From NCBI GenBank assembly GCA_014762755.1, contig JABURI010000171.1:1-38445 (forward strand): a stretch of 38,445 nt of DNA. Direction: 5' to 3'. The stretch comes from Marinobacter sp. GTDB taxonomy: Bacteria; Pseudomonadota; Gammaproteobacteria; Pseudomonadales; Oleiphilaceae. The translations under genes and the position numbers were made by a program. Below are positions 7,643 through 14,531 of this stretch, one piece after another. Under the pieces are notes generated by a model. That model was not told the origin of the DNA. It searched no databases and was given only the letters and a program-made list of their open reading frames with translations. How positions within the stretch are numbered: the first letter of the stretch is position 1; every line of letters begins with the position of its first letter.

Positions 7643-8077
7643 CTACTCAGCCATACTCTCGCCAGAGCCACCCATTTCTCCTGGGACATCTTTTAGCTTG
7701 GTGATGCCATCGCGGATACGCAATACAGCTTCTTGGTAATGCACATGAACGTCAGGTGTAAATGGAAAACTGGGTATGACTGCGGCGTACACATCAGTTA
7801 ATCCCATCGACGGATGCTCAGTGAGAATATGCCCTCCGCACGTTTTGCACCATTTTCGGTGGCTTTGGGTGGTCTTGGCATAAGTCCCGATATTGTCGGC
7901 ACCCTGAGTGATTTTCACTGATTCGGGCTTCCAAAGGATGAAAGCATTGACGGGGCCAGCTGACCATCGCCGGCACGATTCACAATGGCAATAGCCCATG
8001 GCGGCAGGATCGCCGGAGACGGTTAACTGGACCGCACCGCAAAAGCAGCTGCCAGCGTGCTTCTGTTCGTTGCTCAT
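7643..8077 (-). CDS. GFA-family (CENP-V/GFA domain) zinc protein
   Basis: A 144-aa protein of the glutathione-dependent formaldehyde-activating (GFA) fold. Zinc-binding cysteines are in the expected places: GSCFCGAV (two Cys), YCHCESCRRW (three Cys) and KWCKTCGGH (two Cys), followed by the usual C-terminal HVHYQEAV region. Family members bind two zinc ions; formaldehyde-glutathione activity is shown for few of them, so the substrate here is unknown. Start ATG 8077 is well supported by AGGAGG 6-7 nt upstream. It stands alone, with repeat copy 3 upstream and the attC-like site plus repeat copy 2 downstream, the picture of a one-gene cassette. Confidence 0.85.
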   Translation of the reverse strand: MSNEQKHAGSCFCGAVQLTVSGDPAAMGYCHCESCRRWSAGPVNAFILWKPESVKITQGADNIGTYAKTTQSHRKWCKTCGGHILTEHPSMGLTDVYAAVIPSFPFTPDVHVHYQEAVLRIRDGITKLKDVPGEMGGSGESMAE

Positions 8078-8176
8078 AATGCACCTCCTACCCTCTTTAG
8101 TTCAGCCGCCCGAAAGGCTGGCTGCTAATAGCAAATGTAGAAGCTCTCTTGGGTGAACGTCCAACGACAATATTAA

Positions 8177-8197
8177 CGGGCGTCCGGTGGACGCCCG
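8177..8197. repeat. Strong 9-bp hairpin upstream of the GFA gene
   Basis: CGGGCGTCC and GGACGCCCG pair perfectly around GGT. The left arm is preceded on the plus strand by TATTAAC, and the attC-like site at 7558 is likewise preceded by GATTAAC, so both folds share an ATTAAC edge. A GTCCAAC box (exact RYYYAAC) is at 8159-8165. It may be a degenerate recombination site. No T-run follows on either strand. Confidence 0.45.
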
Positions 8198-8220
8198 CGA
8201 GGCCGGGAAGATCTGCGAGA

Positions 8221-8238
8221 GTCGCAAAGCGAACTTCA
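8221..8238 (+). repeat. Dispersed repeat, partial copy 3
   Basis: GTCGCAAAGCGAAC matches copies 1 and 2 exactly for 14 bp; it then continues TTCA where they have ATTCA, a one-base deletion. It lies 32 bp beyond the stop of the short minus-strand ORF that ends at 8270. Confidence 0.55.
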
Positions 8239-8269
8239 AACTCCAGCCTCTAACAACCTCAGGCGGAGA

Positions 8270-8437
8270 TCACATGAGAGTATTTCGCTGCACGATCAGT
8301 CCCATCCCAGAGCTCTTTCCGTCCTCGAACCACTTAAGTTGTTTGCCATCGATACCTCCCGGATGCAGGCCGTAATGAGTACCGGGATAGCAGACTCCGG
8401 GAAGATTCTCATAATCTTTATCAGCTGATTTGAGCAT
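8270..8437 (-). pseudogene. Short hypothetical ORF, probably a C-terminal remnant
   Basis: 55 codons from ATG 8437. The frame stays open further upstream (to a TTG at 8506) without a proper start, and there it overlaps the cytochrome b561 start region. The product (MLKSADKDYENLPGVCYPGT..., ending GLIVQRNTLM) has a protein-like composition, Gly/Tyr/Asp-rich, but matches nothing I recognise. With no ribosome binding site, and with repeat copy 3 just downstream, it reads best as the tail of a truncated gene in the accessory block. Confidence 0.25.
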
Positions 8438-8499
8438 GCCGTTTTGAAATATACCGGCGCTGCGATAGCCTTGAATCACGAAAAGATGGGAGATTGATG

Positions 8500-9030
8500 A
8501 TGCCAACGGGCGATAACACTGATCATTATGGACAAGTAAGTCGAGCGCTCCACTGGGGTATGGCGCTTCTTATCCTTTGGCAATTCCTCAGTGCAGGCGC
8601 ACATTTCTTACTCGGGGATACCGCTATCGAAGAGTTCTTCTGGGCAAGTCACAAGCCACTTGGCTTTCTCCTCTTCATTCTGGTTGTTATCCGTGCGCTT
8701 TGGGCAATGATGAACACGGCCCGTCGCCCGCCGTCAATAAACCTCGCTGCAAAAACGGGCCACATTGCATTGTACCTGCTTCTGGCCGTCGTTCCCGGAT
8801 TGGCGCTGCTTCGGCAATATGGCTCCGGCAAATCTTTCGAACCATTAGGTATTCCGATTTTCTCCGGGTTTGAAGGAGAGGAAATCGGGTGGATGGTCGC
8901 ACCAGGAGACTGGCTGCACAGTTGGCTAGGATGGTTGTTGCTTGCCACGATCCTGGGACACATCGTTATGGTGTATTGGCACAGAAAAAGTGCTGTGCAC
9001 ACAGACGTCTTGCCCCGTATGTGGCGTTAA
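8500..9030 (+). CDS. Cytochrome b561-family di-heme membrane protein
   Basis: A 176-aa four-helix membrane protein of the prokaryotic b561 family, expected to carry electrons between quinol and periplasmic or membrane acceptors. Heme-ligand candidates are in the usual places: RALHW early in helix 1, WASHKPLG at the start of helix 2, TGHIALYLL in helix 3, and the helix 4 segment WLHSWLGWLLLATILGH. The start is one of a run of TTG-ATG-ATG; ATG 8500 is preferred because GGGAG ends 7 nt before it. It is a single gene on the plus strand and the first apparently intact ordinary gene after the repeat-bearing block. Followed at 9104 by a strong hairpin. Confidence 0.85.
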   Translation: MPTGDNTDHYGQVSRALHWGMALLILWQFLSAGAHFLLGDTAIEEFFWASHKPLGFLLFILVVIRALWAMMNTARRPPSINLAAKTGHIALYLLLAVVPGLALLRQYGSGKSFEPLGIPIFSGFEGEEIGWMVAPGDWLHSWLGWLLLATILGHIVMVYWHRKSAVHTDVLPRMWR

Positions 9031-9103
9031 TGCGCCTCCTTTTGGGACACTGAAGAAATGATTTTATATCGCGATGAATCCGGGTCGGTCGATACCATGG
9101 AAA

Positions 9104-9133
9104 CGACCGGCTAGACATGCTTCTAGCCGGTCG
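9104..9133 (-). terminator. Hairpin between b561 and the isochorismatase gene
   Basis: An 11-bp perfect stem, CGACCGGCTAG with CTAGCCGGTCG, around an 8-nt loop. On the minus strand it is followed by TTTCC, a short U-run. It lies about 50 nt beyond the stop of the minus-strand gene at 9184 and about 75 nt beyond the b561 stop, so it can end both transcripts. Confidence 0.65.
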
Positions 9134-9183
9134 GTGTTCAGTTTACGGGAGCAACTACCGGACAATTATGAAGAGCAGTATCC

Positions 9184-9726
9184 TCACAGGTAATCCCGGA
9201 TGGACTGGATATTTGCATAGGCAAACCCAAGCGCCGCCATAGACGTTGCATGAACGTGTGCCGCTGGTACGGTGATGCCGTTGAACTCCAGATCCATCGT
9301 GGCGCAGGCATCTTCCAGCACCGTGACCTTGTAACCGAAGTCCGAGGCGGCGCGGCTGGTGGCTTCGATGCACATATGGCTCATGGCTCCGATCACCACG
9401 ACTTCCTCAATGTCGTTAGAATCCAGCAGCTCCTTCAGGTTGGTCTTCAGGAATGAGTTGGGATAATTCTTCAGGATCACCGGCTCATCATCTTTCGGTG
9501 CCACGGATTCATGAATCATAATGCCGTCTGAGCCCGGCGTGAATACAGGCGCATTCGGGTCCGGAAACTCGTGGCGAACATGCACCAGCAGCTCTTTTTT
9601 CTGGCGCGCTGCGTCTATCACCTGTGCCGCTTTGGCGGCTGCCTCTTCAATGTTCACCAGCGGCATTTTACCGGAGGCAAAGTACTCATTCTGAATATCG
9701 ACAACAACAACGGCTCGCTTGCTCAT
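9184..9726 (-). CDS. Isochorismatase-family cysteine hydrolase
   Basis: A 180-aa cysteine hydrolase. The catalytic triad of the family is visible: D10 in VVDIQNEY, K86 in VILKNYPNSF, and C119 in GAMSHMCIEAT, which is preceded by the usual cis-peptide region. Such enzymes hydrolyse amides or vinyl ethers (nicotinamide, isochorismate, ureidoacrylate-type substrates); nothing here fixes the substrate. Start ATG 9726 is supported by GAGGAG 7 nt upstream. It begins 43 nt after the metallo-beta-lactamase-fold gene on the same strand, so the two should form a small operon, which points to a shared catabolic or detoxifying path. Confidence 0.88.
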   Translation of the reverse strand: MSKRAVVVVDIQNEYFASGKMPLVNIEEAAAKAAQVIDAARQKKELLVHVRHEFPDPNAPVFTPGSDGIMIHESVAPKDDEPVILKNYPNSFLKTNLKELLDSNDIEEVVVIGAMSHMCIEATSRAASDFGYKVTVLEDACATMDLEFNGITVPAAHVHATSMAALGFAYANIQSIRDYL

Positions 9727-9769
9727 TAGACTGCTCCTCAATGGGTCATTTGTTTCAGGTGTGCCCGGT

Positions 9770-10648
9770 TCAGAAAGAAATAATCTCGCCATCCGCCGGG
9801 ATCAGAACGTGCTCATCAACCCCCTCACTCTTTACAAATTCCGACAGCGCCTCACGGCTCAGGGTCATATGGTTCACCGCATCCATGTGCACGGCGACAA
9901 TGTCTGCGCCTGGTAAAGCACGGTGTACTCGCAGGGTATCTTCTTTGCCCATGATGATCGGGTCGCCCTCAAAGCCTGTTAGTTCCGCCGCCCCGGCATT
10001 CAGCACAACCACATTCGGCTGGAAGCGCTCCAGCGTCTGCACCACTTCATCACGCCAAACGGTATCGCCTACCACATAAGTGGTTTCCTGTCCCTCTGCC
10101 TCAAAAACCACGCCCATGATTTCCCCAAGCCTCTTCGCTAACTCGGGAATGGCATAGAGGGTATCGGAACCGTGCTGCCCACCGGTTTTGTGGAGTGTCA
10201 CGCCGCGAAACTCCACCTCGTCATCCAGGATGCGCACATCCTTGAAACCCTGCTTACGGATCATCTCGGCATCCGCCGCGTTTTGCACAAACAGAGGGAT
10301 CTCTTTCGGCAAAAGCTCCTGGGCGGCATCGTCCCAGTGGTCGAGATGGGTGTGGGTCACAATCACCGCATCGGTACCTTCGATGATGTCCTCTACCGTC
10401 ATGGGCAAGCCCACCAGGGGGTTACGCAGCTCACTGCGGTAAGTGCCTGGAAAACCCGGGTAAGCCCCTTGGTCCGCCAACATGGGGTCGATCAGAAAGG
10501 TGGTTTCTCCGTAGGTGACCTTGATGGTGGCATTACGGATTTGCTGTATCTGGTGGCTCGATTCTCGGGTATTGGACTCGGCAAAAGCCGCGCAGGTAAA
10601 AACAGTCGAAGCCAGCATCAGGGCGCCAGCGAAAGTGTTGATCAACAT
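9770..10648 (-). CDS. Exported metallo-beta-lactamase-fold hydrolase (UlaG-like)
   Basis: A 292-aa protein with an N-terminal signal peptide (LINTFAGALMLASTVFTCAAFAES; cleavage probably after AFA) and an MBL-fold domain. The metal site THTHLDHWDD (H99, H101, D103, H104) and the later histidine TGGQHGS and VVGDTVW segments match the UlaG / YtkL-like branch of the superfamily. It is predicted to act in the periplasm on a lactone or phosphodiester-like bond; the substrate is unknown. Start ATG 10648 has GGAGG 9 nt upstream. First gene of the pair with the cysteine hydrolase; divergent from the GlxA-type regulator across 145 bp. Confidence 0.85.
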   Translation of the reverse strand: MLINTFAGALMLASTVFTCAAFAESNTRESSHQIQQIRNATIKVTYGETTFLIDPMLADQGAYPGFPGTYRSELRNPLVGLPMTVEDIIEGTDAVIVTHTHLDHWDDAAQELLPKEIPLFVQNAADAEMIRKQGFKDVRILDDEVEFRGVTLHKTGGQHGSDTLYAIPELAKRLGEIMGVVFEAEGQETTYVVGDTVWRDEVVQTLERFQPNVVVLNAGAAELTGFEGDPIIMGKEDTLRVHRALPGADIVAVHMDAVNHMTLSREALSEFVKSEGVDEHVLIPADGEIISF

Positions 10649-10755
10649 GGTATTTGTCCTCCAACAGGGTGTTCGTTGATGGAATAAAGTGTACGGAGCT
10701 CTGATCAAACCCAATATTGACCTGAACGACAATCATCGAAACAATCGGGCCAATC

Positions 10756-10764
10756 TGGTATAAT
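10756..10764 (+). promoter_or_regulatory. Extended -10 promoter for the GlxA-type regulator
   Basis: TGGTATAAT: a consensus TATAAT (10759-10764) with an upstream TG, 30 nt before the start codon. The -35 region is poor, as is common for extended -10 promoters. Transcription would begin near 10771. Confidence 0.6.
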
Positions 10765-10793
10765 CGAGCCAGATAAACCTCGGGAGAGAATCC

Positions 10794-11747
10794 GTGGCAC
10801 TACCCAAAGTCGGGCTTATCATTCACCCGCAATTCAGCCCCTTCCACTTTTCCGTGCCCTACATGGTTTTCACCATTGCCTTGCCCGAAGGCCCCTTGTT
10901 CGAACTACTGATTATCAGCCCGGACGGAAAGCCCTTGGCATCCGAGCGGGCCATGACGGTGCAGCCGGATGGCGGGCTGGAACTGTTGGATAAGGTTGAT
11001 ATTGCAGTAGTGCCCGGCTGGCACGATCTGAACGAAGCACCACCTCCCGAATTGTCTGAAGCCCTCACCGAATGCCACAAGCGCGGTGCCCATGTAGTGG
11101 GCCTTTGTTACGGCACCTATGCACTGGCCTATGCGGGGTTGCTGGATCACAAGCGGGCCTCAACCCACTGGCTGGCGGAGCAGGACTTCCTCAAGCGGTT
11201 TCCCCAGGTCAACCTGGATACCAACGCCCTCTATGTGGAGGATGACCGGCTGGTTACCTCCGCTGGTACAGCGGCGGGGCTGGATTGCTGCCTGTTTCTG
11301 GTGCGGGAGTACTATGGCGCGAATACCGCCAATACCCTTGCCCGCCTGATGGTGGTTCCGCCGCATCGGGAAGGTGGCCAGGCCCAGTTCATCGAGCAGC
11401 CGGTTGCGATGTCCACCCAGGATGCACACATCAACCGACTGCTGGACTACCTGCGGGAACACCTGGCCGAAACCCACACCATCGATGAGCTGGCGACCCG
11501 CACCGCCATGAGCCGGCGCACCTTCACCCGCCACTTTCAGAAGGCGACGGGCATGACGGTGATGGGGTGGCTGGTGAGTGAACGGCTTCGGCGAGGTCGG
11601 GAACTGCTGGAAACCACATCACTGTCTGTCGAAGCCATCTCGGAAAGAATCGGCTTCCACACGGCGACATCCTTCCGGCAGCATTTCAAGCAACGTCACC
11701 ACGTGAGCCCCCGGGACTGGCGCAGGACCTTTGGAGAGGTGGCCTGA
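10794..11747 (+). CDS. GlxA-family AraC-type transcriptional regulator (DJ-1/PfpI + AraC HTH)
   Basis: A 317-aa regulator. Residues ~5-185 form a DJ-1/PfpI-like domain, with the nucleophile elbow VVGLCYGTYALA (C105). Residues ~220-315 form the double helix-turn-helix AraC domain (TIDELATRTAMSRRTFTRHFQKATG, then SVEAISERIGFHTATSFRQHFK). Family members sense small amide or amine metabolites and usually activate neighbouring catabolic genes. The GTG start at 10794 has GGGAG 7 nt upstream and a strong extended -10 before it. It is divergent from the MBL-fold/isochorismatase pair, which is its likely target. Confidence 0.92.
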   Translation: MALPKVGLIIHPQFSPFHFSVPYMVFTIALPEGPLFELLIISPDGKPLASERAMTVQPDGGLELLDKVDIAVVPGWHDLNEAPPPELSEALTECHKRGAHVVGLCYGTYALAYAGLLDHKRASTHWLAEQDFLKRFPQVNLDTNALYVEDDRLVTSAGTAAGLDCCLFLVREYYGANTANTLARLMVVPPHREGGQAQFIEQPVAMSTQDAHINRLLDYLREHLAETHTIDELATRTAMSRRTFTRHFQKATGMTVMGWLVSERLRRGRELLETTSLSVEAISERIGFHTATSFRQHFKQRHHVSPRDWRRTFGEVA

Positions 11748-11772
11748 TAAGCCAGGCCACGAAGCTCTTTTT
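11739..11772 (+). terminator. Terminator of the GlxA-type regulator gene
   Basis: GTGGCCT (11739-11745, overlapping the stop) pairs with AGGCCAC (11754-11760) around an 8-nt loop; GAAGCTC then a run of five T follow. The T-run is slightly displaced from the stem. Confidence 0.5.
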
Positions 11773-11852
11773 CAAACCAACCATCGAGCCATTCCTGATG
11801 GCCGTTAATCATTGAACCACTGCAGTCGCCCGCAAATATTCGGGATTGATTT

Positions 11853-12740
11853 TCACAACCGCCATCTAGAATCTGCCAAACACTGCTTCAGATATTCAAC
11901 GGCATACAGAGCCCGGGCTGACAGGGGCCATTCGGCCCTATGGATGAGCCAAAGCGAATCCACCACTGCTTGACCAAACTCGACGACCTGAATGGCATTG
12001 CTCTGGGAGAACGCCTTGCGCGCGTATCGGGGAAGCACGGTAAAACCAAAGCCTCGCGCAACGGGCTCGAGAATGAGACCGACCTGATTCGTGAAGCCCC
12101 GGACAGGCAGGCTGCGAATGCCAGGCTGACCAGGAAAATAGCGACTCAGCAACCGGGTAGCCATGGCCCGACCGTCGGGATGATCAATGAAGCCGAGCCG
12201 TTCCAGATCCTCCCATCCTTCCACTTTTTCCGCCACGGGAATGATCAACTCCAGAGGTTCCTCAGCAAAATGGTGCGCCGAGAGATGCGGGTTGTCTGGG
12301 TTCGCGGTCACCAGTCCCATCTCGTACCGGTTGCCGAGAACGGCTTCCAGAACTTCCGAGTCTGGGGCGAATCGATGGCGAACCGTTAACGCCGGGTGCG
12401 CCTGCTGAAGATCGAGCAATAATGGATAGAGAGAGAGTCCACTGCTGCCTGGCGTAATGAGACTGATCTCACCACGCGTTTTTTCGCCCTCCGAAAGACG
12501 ATGCCTCAAGCGCCTGTCGGCGCGCTCCAGCTCCTCACAGTATGCCAATAACGCATGGCCGGCCGGCGTGAGTTCCATGCGACGAGGGCGCCGGATCAGG
12601 AGGGGCCCTAAATGATCCTCCAGATGACGGACATGCTGGCTGACGGCAGCCTGCGTCAGCCCTAGCTGGTCTGCTGCCCGGGTAAAGCTCCCGAGGTCGG
12701 AAAGTGTGGTGAACGAGCGTAGCCATTGAGGATTTAGCAT
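11853..12740 (-). CDS. LysR-family transcriptional regulator
   Basis: A 295-aa LysR-type regulator. The N-terminal winged HTH is typical: residues ~1-60 with WLRSFTTLSDLGSFTRAADQ, LGLTQAAVSQHVRHLEDHLG and PLLIRR. The rest is a periplasmic-binding-protein-like effector domain. Proteins of this class usually activate a divergent gene, here the VOC gene that starts 96 bp away. The start ATG 12740 lies within the proposed operator: the first ATAAG half-site overlaps the codon. The Shine-Dalgarno is poor (GGATAAG). The effector is unknown; the neighbouring VOC and ene-reductase genes suggest an electrophile such as a methylglyoxal- or enone-type compound. Confidence 0.92.
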   Translation of the reverse strand: MLNPQWLRSFTTLSDLGSFTRAADQLGLTQAAVSQHVRHLEDHLGPLLIRRPRRMELTPAGHALLAYCEELERADRRLRHRLSEGEKTRGEISLITPGSSGLSLYPLLLDLQQAHPALTVRHRFAPDSEVLEAVLGNRYEMGLVTANPDNPHLSAHHFAEEPLELIIPVAEKVEGWEDLERLGFIDHPDGRAMATRLLSRYFPGQPGIRSLPVRGFTNQVGLILEPVARGFGFTVLPRYARKAFSQSNAIQVVEFGQAVVDSLWLIHRAEWPLSARALYAVEYLKQCLADSRWRL

Positions 12741-12785
12741 AAGGATATCTTATCCAAACCATAAGGATATGTCTGTTTATCTTAT
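12739..12785. promoter_or_regulatory. Putative LysR operator: paired ATAAG/CTTAT sites
   Basis: ATAAG-GATAT-CTTAT (12739-12753) is a perfect inverted repeat. ATAAGGATAT recurs at 12761-12770, exactly 22 bp after the first, and a CTTAT at 12781-12785 completes a second, wider inverted repeat. The two-turn spacing places both on one DNA face. The first site overlaps the start codon of the LysR gene, consistent with autorepression. Confidence 0.6.
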
Positions 12786-12835
12786 GATTGCGCACCCCTA
12801 TTGTTATCGGACGAATTCAACAGGAGGCTCAACGA

Positions 12836-13330
12836 ATGACCTATCCTCGCAGTTTTTCCCATATTGGGTTGTCTGTCACTGACCTGGACGCTGCCGTGAA
12901 ATTCTATACCGATGTTCTGGGTTGGTACCTGATTATGCCCCCTACGGTTATCGAGGAGGATGATAGCGCTATCGGCGTCATGTGCTCGGACGTATTTGGT
13001 GCGGGCTGGGGTTCCTTCCGTATCGCCCACCTCTCCACCGGTGACCGCATTGGGGTAGAAATTTTTGAGTTCCCCAACGCTGAAAGGCCGGAAAACAACT
13101 TTGAGTACTGGAAAACCGGTGTTTTCCATTTCTGTGTACAGGACCCCGATGTGGAGGGGTTGGCGGAAAAAATCGTCGCCGCCGGTGGCAAGCAGCGGAT
13201 GCCGGTCCGCGAGTACTTCCCCGGCGAAAAGCCCTACCGGATGGTCTACATGGAGGATCCATTCGGCAACATTCTGGAAATCTACAGCCACAGCTACGAG
13301 CTCACATACTCGGCTGGTGCTTACGAGTAA
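12836..13330 (+). CDS. VOC-superfamily protein (glyoxalase/bleomycin-resistance/dioxygenase fold)
   Basis: A 164-aa protein of the vicinal-oxygen-chelate fold with two beta-alpha-beta-beta-beta modules. The first is FSHIGLSVTDLDAAVKFYTDVLGWY with the probable metal-binding His. The second starts with GVFHFCVQDPDVEGLAEKIVAAGG and ends with MVYMEDPFGNILEIYSHSYE, carrying the usual final Glu ligand. Lyase, isomerase and dioxygenase functions are all possible. Start ATG 12836 is fixed by AGGAGG 8 nt upstream. It is divergent from the LysR gene and 61 nt ahead of the ene-reductase gene, so the two are likely one operon. Confidence 0.88.
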   Translation: MTYPRSFSHIGLSVTDLDAAVKFYTDVLGWYLIMPPTVIEEDDSAIGVMCSDVFGAGWGSFRIAHLSTGDRIGVEIFEFPNAERPENNFEYWKTGVFHFCVQDPDVEGLAEKIVAAGGKQRMPVREYFPGEKPYRMVYMEDPFGNILEIYSHSYELTYSAGAYE

Positions 13331-13391
13331 CCCGAAGATTCTTCCACGCGAGTTTGCGGCTCAACGTCTAACCTATTGCGGATTAAAAGTT

Positions 13392-14510
13392 ATGGCAGAC
13401 ATCTTTGATACCTACGACCTTTCCGGACTTCTGCTAAAAAATCGTGTCGTGATGGCACCAATGACCCGTGCCCGAGCGCCGGGTTATTTGCCCAATGCAG
13501 AGATGGTCCGCTATTACGGCCAGCGTGCAGGTGCGGGCCTGATCGTCACCGAAGGTACACCGATATCCCGTGAGGGCAATGGTTTCGTCGACTGCCCCGG
13601 TATCTGGAGCGACGAACAGGTCGCTGGCTGGTCCGAGGTGACGCATCGAGTACACGACCTGGGTGGCTCCATTTTTACCCAGATATGGCATGTCGGCCGC
13701 ATGTCCCATGTATCGCTCCAGGTCGGCGAAGAACCGCCGGTGAGCTCAACTGCCCAACAGGCCGCACATTCATCGGCCTTTGGTTATGACCAGGACGGGC
13801 AAGCAGGGTTTGTAAAAGCGAGCAAACCGCGTGCCCTGGCGACCGCGGAAATCGACCGGGTGATAGGCGACTTCGCCCAAGCTGCGGTAAACGCCGATAG
13901 CGCTGGTTTTGACGGTGTCGAGATCCATGGCGCGAACGGCTATCTGGTGGAGCAGTTTATCAACGGCGCGGTCAATGATCGTACCGATCGTTATGGCGGC
14001 GACACCGTTGAGAACCGCACGCGGTTTGCGCTGGAGGTCGTAGACGCCTGCATTGAAAGAATCGGTGCGTCGCGCGTCGGCATCCGTCTCTCCCCCTTCG
14101 GCCGCCTGCATGACCTGGAGGCATTTGACGGTGAGGAAGAGACGTTTCTTCACCTGGCCCGAGAGCTGGGTAAGCGCGGCATCGCCTACATTCACCTCAT
14201 GGAACAGGCAAGCCGCGGAGCGCCGGCGATGCCAGACGGATTCCTTGCCAGGTTCCGGCAAGCGTATCCCGGCACCCTGATCCTGGCGGGAGGACTGAGC
14301 AAGGAAAAGGCAAATGCGCTGATTGAAGAAGGCGTCATCGACCTGGCGGCCTTTGGAGCGCCCTACGTCGCCAACCCTGACCTGGTGGAACGATTCCGTA
14401 AAGACTGGCCGACTGAAGAACCTGATAAGGACCGTTTCTACGGCGGTGACGCTCGCGGGTACACGGATTACCGGCCCTATACCGGCCAACGGGTGGCAGA
14501 ATCCGCGTAA
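13392..14510 (+). CDS. Old Yellow Enzyme-family ene-reductase (NemA-like)
   Basis: A 372-aa FMN flavoprotein of the OYE family, which reduces activated C=C bonds (alpha,beta-unsaturated carbonyls, maleimides, nitro-esters) with NAD(P)H. Motifs: the N-terminal LKNRVVMAPMTRARA, GLIVTEGTPIS, IWHVGRMSH, the substrate-binding HGANGYLVEQF with INGAVNDRTDRYGG and ENRTRF, and the C-terminal FGAPYVANPDLVERF. The full length and clear N- and C-terminal signatures argue for an intact enzyme. Start ATG 13392 (MADIFDTYDLSG) matches the family; the ribosome binding site is weak. It lies behind the VOC gene under the same LysR regulator, consistent with electrophile detoxification. Confidence 0.93.
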   Translation: MADIFDTYDLSGLLLKNRVVMAPMTRARAPGYLPNAEMVRYYGQRAGAGLIVTEGTPISREGNGFVDCPGIWSDEQVAGWSEVTHRVHDLGGSIFTQIWHVGRMSHVSLQVGEEPPVSSTAQQAAHSSAFGYDQDGQAGFVKASKPRALATAEIDRVIGDFAQAAVNADSAGFDGVEIHGANGYLVEQFINGAVNDRTDRYGGDTVENRTRFALEVVDACIERIGASRVGIRLSPFGRLHDLEAFDGEEETFLHLARELGKRGIAYIHLMEQASRGAPAMPDGFLARFRQAYPGTLILAGGLSKEKANALIEEGVIDLAAFGAPYVANPDLVERFRKDWPTEEPDKDRFYGGDARGYTDYRPYTGQRVAESA

Positions 14511-14531
14511 CCTGTGGTACGCCCGTCCTTC

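Noticed and set aside
3150..8500. Classical tRNA-integrated genomic island
   Set aside because: No integrase gene and no duplicated tRNA 3' end could be found in the window, so the accessory block cannot be called an integrated island.
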